Shown here piece by piece: positions 45,755 to 54,404 of a stretch of DNA of 64,000 nt. The position numbers were made by a program, and so were the translations under genes. The notes beneath the pieces are model-generated. The model saw only the letters and a list, made by a program, of their open reading frames with translations. It made no database searches and was not told the DNA's origin. The DNA comes from Burkholderia sp. Nafp2/4-1b (GTDB taxonomy: Bacteria > Pseudomonadota > Gammaproteobacteria > Burkholderiales > Burkholderiaceae): assembly GCF_003635165.1 (NCBI RefSeq), contig NZ_ML058605.1, positions 1 to 64,000 on the forward strand, read 5' to 3'. Positions within the stretch are counted from its first letter, which is position 1, and the number at the start of each line of letters is the position of its first letter.

Positions 45755-46381
45755 ATGACCTTTGCCGCCAAGCCTTTTGCTGCTGCTGTCAATCACCTGC
45801 TCGCGCGCGAATCGTGGGCGCGCGACCGCCTGATCCCCTACGCGGGCAAGACTGCCCGGCTCGACGTGCCGCCCGTCACGCTCACGCTGCTCGTGCAGCC
45901 CGACGGCTATCTGTCCGCGGTCGACGCGCACGATGCGCAACAGGTCGACGTGTCGATCGCGCTGGCGGGCGATACCGTCGCCGCATTCCTGCAGGGCGGC
46001 CAGGCGGCCGTGATGAAGCACGTGAAGATCGAGGGCGATGCGGAGTTCGCGACGCAGATCGCGAAGCTGGCCGAGCATCTGCGCTGGGAACCTGAGGAAG
46101 ATCTCGCGAAGCTGGTCGGCGACGCGGCGGCGTACCGGATCGCGACGGTCGTGCGCGACGCCGGCGCGCGCGCGCGCCGCACCGGCCGCAACGTGCTCGA
46201 TTCCGTCGCCGAATACTGGCTCGACGAAAACCCGCAAGTCGTCCGGCGCACGGTGCTCGGCGGCTTCGACGCCGAACTGGCGCGTGCGCGCGATGCACTC
46301 GCGCGGGTTGAAAAGCGGGTCGAGCGACTCGAACAAAAAATTGGCGCGCGCACGGGCTCCAGCCCGCGCGGCGCGCACTGA
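45755..46381 (+). CDS. ubiJ: ubiquinone biosynthesis accessory factor UbiJ
   Basis: A 208-residue protein with an SCP2-like lipid-binding domain in the first half (LLARESWARDRLIPYAGKTARL, and the GDTVAAFLQGGQAAVMKHVKIEGD stretch) and a coiled-coil end (RARDALARVEKRVERLEQKIGAR). UbiJ holds ubiquinone intermediates for the multi-enzyme Ubi complex. It lies 12 bases before ubiB, with which it is normally co-transcribed. Confidence 0.9.
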   Translation: MTFAAKPFAAAVNHLLARESWARDRLIPYAGKTARLDVPPVTLTLLVQPDGYLSAVDAHDAQQVDVSIALAGDTVAAFLQGGQAAVMKHVKIEGDAEFATQIAKLAEHLRWEPEEDLAKLVGDAAAYRIATVVRDAGARARRTGRNVLDSVAEYWLDENPQVVRRTVLGGFDAELARARDALARVEKRVERLEQKIGARTGSSPRGAH

Positions 46382-46393
46382 GGGCCGCAGGGC

Positions 46394-47971
46394 ATGCGCA
46401 TTTTCCGTTTCATCAAGATTGTCTACACCGTCATCCGCTTCGGCCTCGACGAGGTGATGCTGTCCCGGATCGACGACCCGCGCGTGAAGCTGCTGCTGCG
46501 GGTCACGACGATCGGCCGCCGCTATTCGTCGCCGCCCGCGGTGCGGCTGCGCCACGCGCTCGAAAGCCTCGGCCCGATCTTCGTGAAGTTCGGCCAGGTG
46601 CTGTCGACGCGCCGCGACCTGCTGTCGGTCGATTTCGCGAACGAACTCGCGAAGCTGCAGGATCAGGTGCCGCCGTTCGATTCGGCGGTCGCGATCGCGA
46701 TCATCGAGAAGTCGCTCGGCGCGCCGGTCGACGAGCTGTTCGACGAATTCGAGCGCGAGCCGGTCGCGAGCGCGTCGATCGCGCAGGTGCACTTCGCGAA
46801 GCTCAAGCAGGGCGTGCATGCGGGCAAGGCCGTCGCGGTCAAGGTGCTGCGTCCGAACATGCTGCCGGTGATCGATTCCGACCTCGCGCTGATGCGCGAC
46901 ATCGCGACGTGGACCGAGCGCATGTGGGCCGACGGCCGGCGCCTGAAGCCGCGTGAAGTCGTCGCCGAATTCGACAAGTACCTGCACGACGAGCTCGACC
47001 TGATGCGCGAGGCCGCGAACGGCAGCCAGCTGCGCCGCAACTTCGCGGGCCTCGACCTGCTGCTCGTGCCCGAGATGTTCTGGGATTTCTCGACGTCGCA
47101 GGTGCTCGTGATGGAGCGCATGACCGGCGTGCCGATCAGCCAGGTCGAGACGCTGCGCACCGCGGGCGTCGACATCAAGAAGCTCGCGCGCGAAGGCGTC
47201 GAGATCTTCTTCACGCAGGTGTTCCGCGACGGTTTCTTCCATGCGGACATGCACCCGGGCAACATCCAGGTGAGCCTCGACCCGAAGACCTTCGGCCGCT
47301 ATATCGCGCTCGATTTCGGGATCGTCGGCGCGCTGTCGGATTTCGACAAGAACTACCTCGCGCAGAACTTCCTCGCGTTCTTCAAGCGCGATTACCACCG
47401 CGTCGCCACCCTGCACCTCGAGTCCGGCTGGGTGCCGCCCGAGACGCGCGTCGAGGAACTCGAAAGCGCGATCCGCGCGGTGTGCGAGCCGTACTTCGAC
47501 CGCGCGCTGAAGGACATCTCGCTCGGCCAGGTGCTGATGCGCCTGTTCTCGACGTCGCGCCGCTTCAACGTCGAGATCCAGCCGCAGCTCGTGCTGCTGC
47601 AGAAGACGATGCTGAACGTCGAAGGGCTCGGCCGCTCGCTCGACCCCGAACTCGATCTGTGGAAGACCGCAAAGCCGTATCTCGAGCGCTGGATGACCGA
47701 GCAGATCGGCCTGCGCGGCTGGTACGAGCGCTTCAAGGTGGAGGCGCCGCAGTGGAGCAAGACGCTGCCGCAGCTGCCGCGCCTGATCCACCACGCGATG
47801 GCCGCGCGCCACGATGCGCCGCGCGCGGCGAGCGAGGACCTGATGCGTCAGGTCCTCATCGAACAGAAACGCACCAACCGGCTGCTGCAGGCACTGCTGG
47901 TGTTCGGTCTTGCCGTCGGCGTCGGGGCGCTCGTCGCGCGCGTGCTCCTCGCGCTCGCATACGGCGCGTGA
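46394..47971 (+). CDS. ubiB: ubiquinone biosynthesis protein UbiB (ABC1 kinase-like ATPase)
   Basis: A 525-residue UbiB. Family motifs are [13 protein letters not shown] near residue 58, the Ala-rich loop [14 protein letters not shown] near 127, the [10 protein letters not shown] near 286 and [11 protein letters not shown] near 310. Two C-terminal hydrophobic segments (about 498-522) anchor it in the inner membrane. It is needed for ubiquinone synthesis, probably extracting lipid intermediates with ATP. It follows ubiJ by 12 bases. Confidence 0.95.
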   Translation: MRIFRFIKIVYTVIRFGLDEVMLSRIDDPRVKLLLRVTTIGRRYSSPPAVRLRHALESLGPIFVKFGQVLSTRRDLLSVDFANELAKLQDQVPPFDSAVAIAIIEKSLGAPVDELFDEFEREPVASASIAQVHFAKLKQGVHAGKAVAVKVLRPNMLPVIDSDLALMRDIATWTERMWADGRRLKPREVVAEFDKYLHDELDLMREAANGSQLRRNFAGLDLLLVPEMFWDFSTSQVLVMERMTGVPISQVETLRTAGVDIKKLAREGVEIFFTQVFRDGFFHADMHPGNIQVSLDPKTFGRYIALDFGIVGALSDFDKNYLAQNFLAFFKRDYHRVATLHLESGWVPPETRVEELESAIRAVCEPYFDRALKDISLGQVLMRLFSTSRRFNVEIQPQLVLLQKTMLNVEGLGRSLDPELDLWKTAKPYLERWMTEQIGLRGWYERFKVEAPQWSKTLPQLPRLIHHAMAARHDAPRAASEDLMRQVLIEQKRTNRLLQALLVFGLAVGVGALVARVLLALAYGA

Positions 47972-47988
47972 CCGAAAGGATTCGAGCG

Positions 47989-48615
47989 ATGTCCGAATCG
48001 AAGCAACCGTCCGCCCCCAGCGCCGCCGATTTCGCGACGCGCGACCCCGGCAACGCGTCGTTCTGGGATGAACGTTTCGCACGCGGCGTGACGCCGTGGG
48101 AATTCGGCGGCGTGCCGGACGGGTTTCGCGCGTTTGCGCAGCGGCGCGCGCCGTGTGCGGTGCTGATCCCCGGCTGCGGCAGTGCGCGGGAGGCCGGCTG
48201 GCTCGCGCAGGCAGGCTGGCCGGTGCGCGCGATCGATTTCGCCGCGCAAGCCGTGGCGGCGGCGAAGGCGCAGCTCGGCGCGCATGCGGACGTCGTCGAG
48301 CAGGCCGATTTCTTCACGTACCGGCCGCCGTTCGACGTGCAGTGGGTGTATGAGCGCGCGTTCCTGTGCGCGCTGCCGCCGGGCTTGCGCGCCGGCTATG
48401 CGGCACGGATGGCCGAGCTGCTGCCCGCCGGTGCGGTGCTGGCCGGTTATTTCTTCGTGACGAGGAAACCGAAGGGGCCGCCGTTCGGCATCGAGCGTGC
48501 CGAGCTCGATGCGCTGCTCGCGCCGCACTTCGAGCTGATCGAGGATCTGCCGGTGACCGATTCGCTGGCCGTGTTCGACGGGCACGAGCGCTGGCTCACG
48601 TGGCGCCGTCGCTGA
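47989..48615 (+). CDS. TPMT-like SAM-dependent methyltransferase
   Basis: A 208-residue methyltransferase of the thiopurine methyltransferase type: FWDERFARGVTPWEFGG at the start, SAM motif VLIPGCGSAREAGWLA near 57, and ERAFLCALPPGLRAGYAARM near 120. Typical substrates are thiols, selenium or tellurium compounds, or small metabolites; which one cannot be told. It lies 18 bases after ubiB with its own GAAAGGA site, so it may be co-transcribed with the ubiquinone genes. Confidence 0.85.
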   Translation: MSESKQPSAPSAADFATRDPGNASFWDERFARGVTPWEFGGVPDGFRAFAQRRAPCAVLIPGCGSAREAGWLAQAGWPVRAIDFAAQAVAAAKAQLGAHADVVEQADFFTYRPPFDVQWVYERAFLCALPPGLRAGYAARMAELLPAGAVLAGYFFVTRKPKGPPFGIERAELDALLAPHFELIEDLPVTDSLAVFDGHERWLTWRRR

Positions 48616-48634
48616 AGCCCGCGCGTCGCGTCCG

Positions 48635-48666
48635 TTGCCGGAGCGCGCCGGGGTTTCGGCTATAAT
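48635..48666 (+). promoter_or_regulatory. probable promoter of the fmdB-DUF502-aspS operon
   Basis: A perfect TATAAT at 48661-48666 with TTGCCG at 48635-48640; the spacer is 20 bases, longer than ideal. It lies 45 bases before the fmdB start. Confidence 0.5.
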
Positions 48667-48710
48667 TCAAGGTTTTGCAAGCCGTTTCCAGTTTCCGCGG
48701 GAAAAATATC

Positions 48711-49055
48711 ATGCCGATCTACGCCTATCGATGCGAAGCGTGCGGTTTCGCCAAGGACGTGCTCCAGAAGATGAGCGACGCGCCGCTGTCGCAGTGTCCC
48801 GAATGCGGGAAGGATGCTTTTCGCAAGCAGGTCACCGCCGCCGGCTTCCAGCTGAAGGGTTCCGGCTGGTATGTCACCGATTTCCGCGGGGGCTCGGGCG
48901 GCGCCAGTGCGCCGGCGACTGCGTCCGGCGACGCGAGCGCTGCCGCACCGTCCGCCGCGGCGCCGGCAGCCGCCGCGCCTGCTGCGACCAGTTCCGAAAG
49001 TACGACGACGAGCGCTGCGCCGGCCCCGGCTGCCGCGCCCGCCGCCGGCAGTTGA
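48711..49055 (+). CDS. FmdB-family zinc ribbon protein
   Basis: A 114-residue protein. The first 42 residues are a zinc ribbon with two CxxC pairs (YRCEACGF and SQCPECGK), followed by QVTAAGFQLKGSGWYVTDFRG. The C-terminal half is low-complexity Ala/Ser/Pro and probably disordered. FmdB-type proteins are often encoded just before DUF502 and aspS in betaproteobacteria; their role is unclear, possibly regulatory. Confidence 0.9.
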   Translation: MPIYAYRCEACGFAKDVLQKMSDAPLSQCPECGKDAFRKQVTAAGFQLKGSGWYVTDFRGGSGGASAPATASGDASAAAPSAAAPAAAAPAATSSESTTTSAAPAPAAAPAAGS

Positions 49056-49116
49056 CAGTCGCGGCCCGGTCGGGCCGCGCTCACACCGCGCTCCTGGCGC
49101 GGTTCATTGACGGCAG

Positions 49117-49767
49117 ATGATGAAAAAGACGACCCTGAAAACGGTGTTCCTGACCGGCTTGCTGGTTCTCGTCCCGCTCGCGATCACGCTGTGGGTGCTC
49201 GGCCTCATCATCGGCACGATGGACCAGACACTGCTGCTGCTGCCCGAATCGTGGCAGCCGGAGCGGATGCTCGGCTTCCACCTGCCGGGGATCGGCGCGG
49301 TGCTGACGCTCGCGTTCATCTTCGTCGTCGGGCTGGCCACGCAGAACTTCATCGGCCAGAAGCTCGTCACGTGGTGGAACGCGGTCGTGCGTCACATCCC
49401 CGTCGTCGGACCGATCTACACGAGCGTCAAGCAGGTGTCGGACACGCTGCTGTCGAGCAGCGGCAACGCGTTCCGCAAGGCGCTGCTGATCGAATACCCG
49501 CGTCGCGGCTCGTATACGATCGCGTTTCTGACCGGCGCGCCCGGCGGCGACGTGGTCAACCATCTGACGGAAGAGTACGTGAGCGTGTACGTGCCCACGA
49601 CGCCGAACCCGACGTCCGGCTTCTTCCTGATGCTGCCGAAGAGCGAAGTCATCGAACTCGACATGTCGGTCGATGCCGCGCTCAAGTACATCGTCTCGAT
49701 GGGCGTCGTGGCGCCTTCGGCGCCGGTTCCGGCGCCCGCCCGCCGTCCCGTCGAGCCGCCGCTGTAA
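49117..49767 (+). CDS. DUF502 family membrane protein
   Basis: A 216-residue protein with two membrane helices (FLTGLLVLVPLAITLWVLGLI at about 11-31 and GIGAVLTLAFIFVVGLATQ near 60-78) and then a soluble domain with PVVGPIYTSVKQVSDTLL and PTTPNPTSGFFLMLPKSEV. Function is unknown. It lies between fmdB and aspS and is probably co-transcribed. Two adjacent ATG codons could be used; I took the first. Confidence 0.9.
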   Translation: MMKKTTLKTVFLTGLLVLVPLAITLWVLGLIIGTMDQTLLLLPESWQPERMLGFHLPGIGAVLTLAFIFVVGLATQNFIGQKLVTWWNAVVRHIPVVGPIYTSVKQVSDTLLSSSGNAFRKALLIEYPRRGSYTIAFLTGAPGGDVVNHLTEEYVSVYVPTTPNPTSGFFLMLPKSEVIELDMSVDAALKYIVSMGVVAPSAPVPAPARRPVEPPL

Positions 49768-49834
49768 GTAAAGAATCATCGCCCGGGCCGCGCGTTGCGG
49801 CGCCCGTTGATCAAACCGAACGAAAGCAAACATC

Positions 49835-51637
49835 ATGTCGATGCGTACTGAATACTGCGGTCTCGTGACCGAACACCTGCTGGGCCAAACCGTGTCGCTG
49901 TGCGGCTGGGTGCAGCGCCGCCGCGATCACGGCGGTGTGATCTTCATCGACCTGCGCGATCGTGAAGGCCTCGTGCAGGTGGTGTGCGACCCGGACCGCG
50001 CGGAAATGTTCGCGACCGCCGAAGGCGTGCGCAACGAGTTCTGCGTGCAGATCAAGGGTCTCGTGCGCAACCGGCCGGAAGGCACGGTCAACGCCGGCCT
50101 GAAGAGCGGCAAGATCGAAGTGCTGTGCCACGAGCTGATCGTGCTGAACGCGTCGGTCACGCCGCCGTTCCAGCTCGACGACGACAACCTGTCGGAAACG
50201 ACGCGCCTCACGCACCGCGTGCTCGACCTGCGCCGTCCGCAGATGCAGCACAACCTGCGCCTGCGCTATCGCGTAGCGATCGAAGCGCGCAAGTACCTCG
50301 ACGAGCAGGGCTTCATCGACATCGAAACGCCGATGCTGACGAAGAGCACGCCGGAAGGCGCGCGCGACTACCTCGTGCCGTCGCGCGTGAACGCGGGCCA
50401 GTTCTTCGCGCTGCCGCAGTCGCCGCAGCTGTTCAAGCAGCTGCTGATGGTCGCGAACTTCGACCGTTACTACCAGATCACCAAGTGCTTCCGCGACGAA
50501 GACCTCCGCGCCGACCGTCAGCCGGAATTCACGCAGATCGACTGCGAGACGTCGTTCCTCGGCGAGCAGGAAATCCGCGATCTGTTCGAAGACATGATCC
50601 GTCACATCTTCAAGACGACGATCGACGTCGAGCTCGACGCGAAATTCCCGGTGATGCCGTACTCGGAAGCGATGGCGCGTTTCGGTTCGGACAAGCCGGA
50701 CCTGCGCGTGCAGCTCGAATTCACCGAACTGACCGACGCGATGAAGGACGTCGACTTCAAGGTGTTCAGCACGCCGGCCAACGCGAAGGACGGCCGTGTC
50801 GCGGCGCTGCGCGTGCCGAAGGGCAGCGAACTGTCGCGCGGCGACATCGATGGCTACACGGAATTCGTGCGCATCTACGGCGCGAAGGGCCTCGCCTGGA
50901 TCAAGGTCAACGAGAAGGCGAAGGGCCGCGACGGCCTGCAAAGCCCGATCGTCAAGAACCTGCACGACGCATCGATCGCGGCGATCCTCGAGCGCACCGG
51001 CGCTGAAGACGGCGACATCATCTTCTTCGCGGCCGATCGCGCGAAGGTCGTCAACGACAGCCTCGGCGCACTGCGCCTGAAGATCGGTCATTCGGAATTC
51101 GGCAAGGCGAACGGTCTCGTCCAGGCCGGCTGGAAGCCGCTGTGGGTCGTCGACTTCCCGATGTTCGAATACGACGACGAAGATGCGCGCTACGTCGCCG
51201 CGCACCACCCGTTCACGAGCCCGAAGGACGAGCACCTCGAGTACCTCGAGACCGACCCGGGCCGCTGCCTCGCGAAGGCATACGACATGGTGCTGAACGG
51301 CTGGGAAATCGGCGGCGGCTCGGTGCGTATCCATCGTGAAGAAGTGCAGAGCAAGGTGTTCCGCGCGCTGAAGATCGGTGCGGAAGAGGCGCAACTGAAG
51401 TTTGGCTTCCTGCTCGACGCGCTGCAGTACGGCGCGCCGCCGCACGGCGGTATCGCGTTCGGTCTCGACCGCATCGTCACGATGATGGCCGGTGCCGACT
51501 CGATCCGCGACGTGATCGCGTTCCCGAAGACGCAGCGTGCGCAGGATCTGCTCACGCAGGCGCCGAGCCCGGTCGACGAGCGTCAGCTGCGCGAGCTGCA
51601 CATCCGTCTGCGCCAGCCGGAACAGCCGAAGGCGTAA
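49835..51637 (+). CDS. aspS: aspartate-tRNA ligase
   Basis: A 600-residue class IIb synthetase. The N-terminal anticodon-binding domain has [22 protein letters not shown] near residue 21; class II motif 2 is [18 protein letters not shown] near 218, motif 3 is [13 protein letters not shown] near 537, and a bacterial GAD insertion lies between. It charges tRNA with aspartate; whether it also charges tRNA-Asn depends on the presence of AsnRS and GatCAB elsewhere. It is followed by a strong terminator. Confidence 0.97.
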   Translation: MSMRTEYCGLVTEHLLGQTVSLCGWVQRRRDHGGVIFIDLRDREGLVQVVCDPDRAEMFATAEGVRNEFCVQIKGLVRNRPEGTVNAGLKSGKIEVLCHELIVLNASVTPPFQLDDDNLSETTRLTHRVLDLRRPQMQHNLRLRYRVAIEARKYLDEQGFIDIETPMLTKSTPEGARDYLVPSRVNAGQFFALPQSPQLFKQLLMVANFDRYYQITKCFRDEDLRADRQPEFTQIDCETSFLGEQEIRDLFEDMIRHIFKTTIDVELDAKFPVMPYSEAMARFGSDKPDLRVQLEFTELTDAMKDVDFKVFSTPANAKDGRVAALRVPKGSELSRGDIDGYTEFVRIYGAKGLAWIKVNEKAKGRDGLQSPIVKNLHDASIAAILERTGAEDGDIIFFAADRAKVVNDSLGALRLKIGHSEFGKANGLVQAGWKPLWVVDFPMFEYDDEDARYVAAHHPFTSPKDEHLEYLETDPGRCLAKAYDMVLNGWEIGGGSVRIHREEVQSKVFRALKIGAEEAQLKFGFLLDALQYGAPPHGGIAFGLDRIVTMMAGADSIRDVIAFPKTQRAQDLLTQAPSPVDERQLRELHIRLRQPEQPKA

Positions 51638-51683
51638 CACTTGTCAAAGGTCGTGTGTGCGGCAACGTGCGCACGGCACCAAC

Positions 51684-51718
51684 GAAAAAGGCGCCGTGGT
51701 GCGCCTTTTTCATTTTTT
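51684..51718 (+). terminator. intrinsic terminator after aspS
   Basis: Eleven-base arms GAAAAAGGCGC (51684-51694) and GCGCCTTTTTC (51701-51711) with a 6-base loop, then ATTTTTT. Confidence 0.88.
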
Positions 51719-51791
51719 GCGGTACAGTCGCAGCACTTGCCGCACGTTCGGGCACAGCCCGGCGCACGGCCCTGCGCCGCATGAAACAAAG

Positions 51792-52286
51792 ATGACGAAG
51801 CCGCCGAAAATCCCCGAATCCGTTCTCGTCGTGATCTACACGCCCGAACTCGACGTGCTGGTGATCAAGCGTGCCGACCAGGCCGATTTCTGGCAATCGG
51901 TGACCGGATCGAAGGACACGCTCGACGAGCCGCTCGCGCTCACGGCCGCGCGCGAAGTCGCCGAGGAAACCGGCATCGTGGTCGGGTCGCACGACGTGCC
52001 GCCCACCGCACTGATCGACTGGCATCACCGGATCGAATACACGATCTATCCGCAATACCTGCATCGCTATGCACCGGGCGTCACGCGCAACGTCGAGCAC
52101 TGGTTCGGCCTGTGCGTGCCGCATCGTATGGACGTGACGCTGTCGCCGCGCGAGCATGTCGACCATGCGTGGCTGCCGTTCCGCGAGGCGGCCGCGCGCT
52201 GCTTCTCGCCGTCGAACGCCGAAGCGATCCTGCAATTGCCCGTGCGCGTGGCGCTCGCGCGGGCGCCGCACGGCTCGTCCGCATGA
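51792..52286 (+). CDS. nudB: dihydroneopterin triphosphate diphosphatase (Nudix)
   Basis: A 164-residue Nudix hydrolase. The Nudix box reads VTGSKDTLDEPLALTAAREVAEETGI near residue 40, one residue longer than the canonical spacing between the Gly and first Glu but with the REVAEETGI core intact. FWQSVTGS and the YPQYLHRYAPGVTRNVEHWF stretch are typical of NudB, which removes pyrophosphate from dihydroneopterin triphosphate in folate synthesis. Its stop overlaps the start of the cardiolipin synthase gene (ATGA). Confidence 0.88.
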   Translation: MTKPPKIPESVLVVIYTPELDVLVIKRADQADFWQSVTGSKDTLDEPLALTAAREVAEETGIVVGSHDVPPTALIDWHHRIEYTIYPQYLHRYAPGVTRNVEHWFGLCVPHRMDVTLSPREHVDHAWLPFREAAARCFSPSNAEAILQLPVRVALARAPHGSSA

Positions 52287-53557
52287 ATGCGGAAGCCCGC
52301 AAGCGCTTCGCGCAATTGCGGCAGATGTTCCTGCAGGAGCGCGGCTCCGCGTCGCGGCTCGCGTTCACGACCGGCAACACGGTGCGGCTCTGCGAAACCG
52401 GCAGCGAATTCTTCCACGCGCTGATCGAGCGGATCGATGCGGCGCGCGAGCAGGTGATGCTCGAAACCTACATCTACTGCGACGATGCAGCCGGCCGCCC
52501 GGTGTCGGATGCGCTGATCCGCGCGGTGCAGCGCGGCGTGCGCGTGCGCGTGATCACCGACGGCGTCGGCACCGCGCGCCTGCCGCTGTTCGACACGTGG
52601 GCCGAGGCCGGCGTCGAGCACTGCATCTACAACCGCTACCTGTTCGGCCGCTTCGGCTTCTCGCGCACGCACCGCAAGCTCGCGGTGATCGATCATGCGG
52701 TCGCGTTCTGCGGCGGCATCAACATCGTCGACGACTACACGCAGGGCAGCGCGACGCTGCCGTTCGCGCGCTGGGATTTCGCGGTCGAGATGGCCGGGCC
52801 GGCGGTGTCGGACGTGCGCGCGGCGTTCGAGCTGCAGTGGCACCGGATCCAGTTCGGCCACAAGCCGTATGCGCAGTACGCGGCCGGCCTGCACGGCGGC
52901 GAAGCGTTCCCCGAGATGTTCCGGCGCTGGATGCGCAGCCACCGCTGGATCAAGGCTGGCGCACTGCGGGTCGTGACCGAGCCGAGCGTCGCGTTCGTCG
53001 CGCGCGACAACGTCGTGAACCGCCGCGCGATCGAGAAGGCCTATCTCGCCGCGATCGGCCGGGCGCGCCAGCGGGTCCTGCTCGCGAATCCGTACTTCAT
53101 GCCGGGCCGCAAGCTGCGCCGTGCGCTGACGGGCGCGGCGCGCCGCGGCGTCGACGTGCGGGTGCTGATCGGCCGCAAGGAATTCACGGCGCTCGATACG
53201 GCCGTGCCGTTCCTGTATCACGCACTGCTGCGCGCGGGCGTGCGCGTCGCGGAATACGACAAGACGATCCTGCACGGCAAGGTGGCCGTGATCGACGACA
53301 ACTGGGCGACGGTCGGCTCGTCGAACCTCGACGCGCTGAGTCTGATGTTGAACAATGAGGCCAATGTCGTGCTGGTGCGTTACGACGACGTGACCAACGC
53401 GCTGCGCGACGCGATCGCGGCTGCGTTTTCCGAAGGCCGCGAAATCGACGCCGCGCGGTACGCCGCACGGCCGCGCATCGAGCGTATGCTGAACTGGCTC
53501 GCGTACAACACGTACCGCATCCTGATGAAGGCGCTGACGGTCGGCGGTTACGACTAA
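52283..53557 (+). CDS. clsB: ClsB-type cardiolipin synthase (phospholipase D family)
   Basis: A 424-residue enzyme with two HKD motifs, HRKLAVIDHAVAFCGGIN near residue 132 and LHGKVAVIDDNWATVGSSN near 330. There is no signal peptide or N-terminal membrane segment, which separates ClsB from ClsA. Family members make cardiolipin or phosphatidylglycerol by phosphatidyl transfer. It is translationally coupled to nudB. A second, ClsC-like paralogue lies at 22915. The 189 bases after it hold a hairpin (53578-53595) without a T run and then the control region of the next gene. Confidence 0.88.
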   Translation: MNAEARKRFAQLRQMFLQERGSASRLAFTTGNTVRLCETGSEFFHALIERIDAAREQVMLETYIYCDDAAGRPVSDALIRAVQRGVRVRVITDGVGTARLPLFDTWAEAGVEHCIYNRYLFGRFGFSRTHRKLAVIDHAVAFCGGINIVDDYTQGSATLPFARWDFAVEMAGPAVSDVRAAFELQWHRIQFGHKPYAQYAAGLHGGEAFPEMFRRWMRSHRWIKAGALRVVTEPSVAFVARDNVVNRRAIEKAYLAAIGRARQRVLLANPYFMPGRKLRRALTGAARRGVDVRVLIGRKEFTALDTAVPFLYHALLRAGVRVAEYDKTILHGKVAVIDDNWATVGSSNLDALSLMLNNEANVVLVRYDDVTNALRDAIAAAFSEGREIDAARYAARPRIERMLNWLAYNTYRILMKALTVGGYD

Positions 53558-53704
53558 GCGTTCGCTTCAAAAATCTGTCCGCACGTTCGTGCGGAAAAGC
53601 CGCTCCGGTCCCGCCGGAATCGCGCAAAATAGCGGCTCGGTTAGACACCGGTTTCTAATAATTTCCTTGTTTCGCGAGCGGCCGCACTCAATAATAGTAC
53701 GGCC

Positions 53705-53722
53705 GTTCGATTTTATTCGAAC
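53705..53722. promoter_or_regulatory. palindromic operator upstream of the TetR gene
   Basis: GTTCGA-6-TCGAAC has perfect arms; a wider CCGTTCG...CGAACGG pair spans 53703-53732. It ends 24 bases before the TetR ATG, in an AT-rich stretch (53650-53745) that should hold the promoter. TetR regulators commonly bind such sites to repress themselves and neighbours. Confidence 0.6.
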
Positions 53723-53746
53723 CCCCGAACGGTTACAGAAATAGCT

Positions 53747-54346
53747 ATGCGAAAAGGCGAACAGACGCGTGCCGCGATACTCGAAGCTGCTTTGGACCTC
53801 GCCAGCCGTGACGGGCTGGAGGGGCTGACGATCGGCCTGCTGGCCGAGCGCATGCAGATGAGCAAGAGCGGTGTGTTCGCGCACTTCGGATCGCGCGAAG
53901 ACTTGCAGGTCGAGGTCGTCCGCGAGTATCACCATCGTTTCGAAAACGAGGTGTTCTTTCCGAGCCTGCGCGAGGCGCGAGGCTTGCCGCGCCTGCGGGC
54001 GATGCTGGCTCGCTGGACGGAGAAGCGCATCCAGGAGGTGACGACCGGATGCATCTACATCAGCGGGGCCGTCGAGTACGACGACCGGCCGGACAGCCCC
54101 GTGCGCGAGCAACTGATCGCGAGCGTGACGGCCTGGCGTGCCGCGATGCTGCGTGCCATTTCGCAGGCGAAGGAAGAAGGCCATCTGCGTGCGGATACCG
54201 ATCCGGACCTGATGCTCTTCGAGTTGTACAGCTTCACGCTCGGCCTGCATCACGACGCACGCTTCCTGCATTCGCCGGATGCGGTGCGCCTCACGTGGGC
54301 CGCGCTGGAAAAGACGATCGTTTCGTATCAGAGCGAGAGCCGTTAG
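53747..54346 (+). CDS. TetR-family regulator of the fatty-acid oxidation block
   Basis: A 199-residue TetR protein. The DNA-binding part is GLTIGLLAERMQMSKSGVFAHFGSREDLQ (about residues 26-53), and the rest is a helical ligand domain. It lies 58 bases before fadE and probably controls the fadE-fadN-fadA genes in response to acyl-CoA, similar to the role of the TetR-type FadR of Bacillus. That function is inferred from position. The ribosome-binding site is weak. Confidence 0.85.
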   Translation: MRKGEQTRAAILEAALDLASRDGLEGLTIGLLAERMQMSKSGVFAHFGSREDLQVEVVREYHHRFENEVFFPSLREARGLPRLRAMLARWTEKRIQEVTTGCIYISGAVEYDDRPDSPVREQLIASVTAWRAAMLRAISQAKEEGHLRADTDPDLMLFELYSFTLGLHHDARFLHSPDAVRLTWAALEKTIVSYQSESR

Positions 54347-54404
54347 CGGCGCGTAACCCGCCCGCCAGGAGCTCGAGCCGTTTTGCCCACCTTTGGAGAG
54401 AGTC

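Noticed and set aside
51792..52286. nudB as inactive because of the shifted Nudix box
   Set aside because: The REVAEETGI core and other conserved residues are present; an extra residue before the first Glu does not by itself argue for loss of function.
53578..53595. Hairpin after clsB as an intrinsic terminator
   Set aside because: A 7-base stem with a 4-base loop but no T run on the plus strand; it may still form in RNA but cannot be called a terminator.
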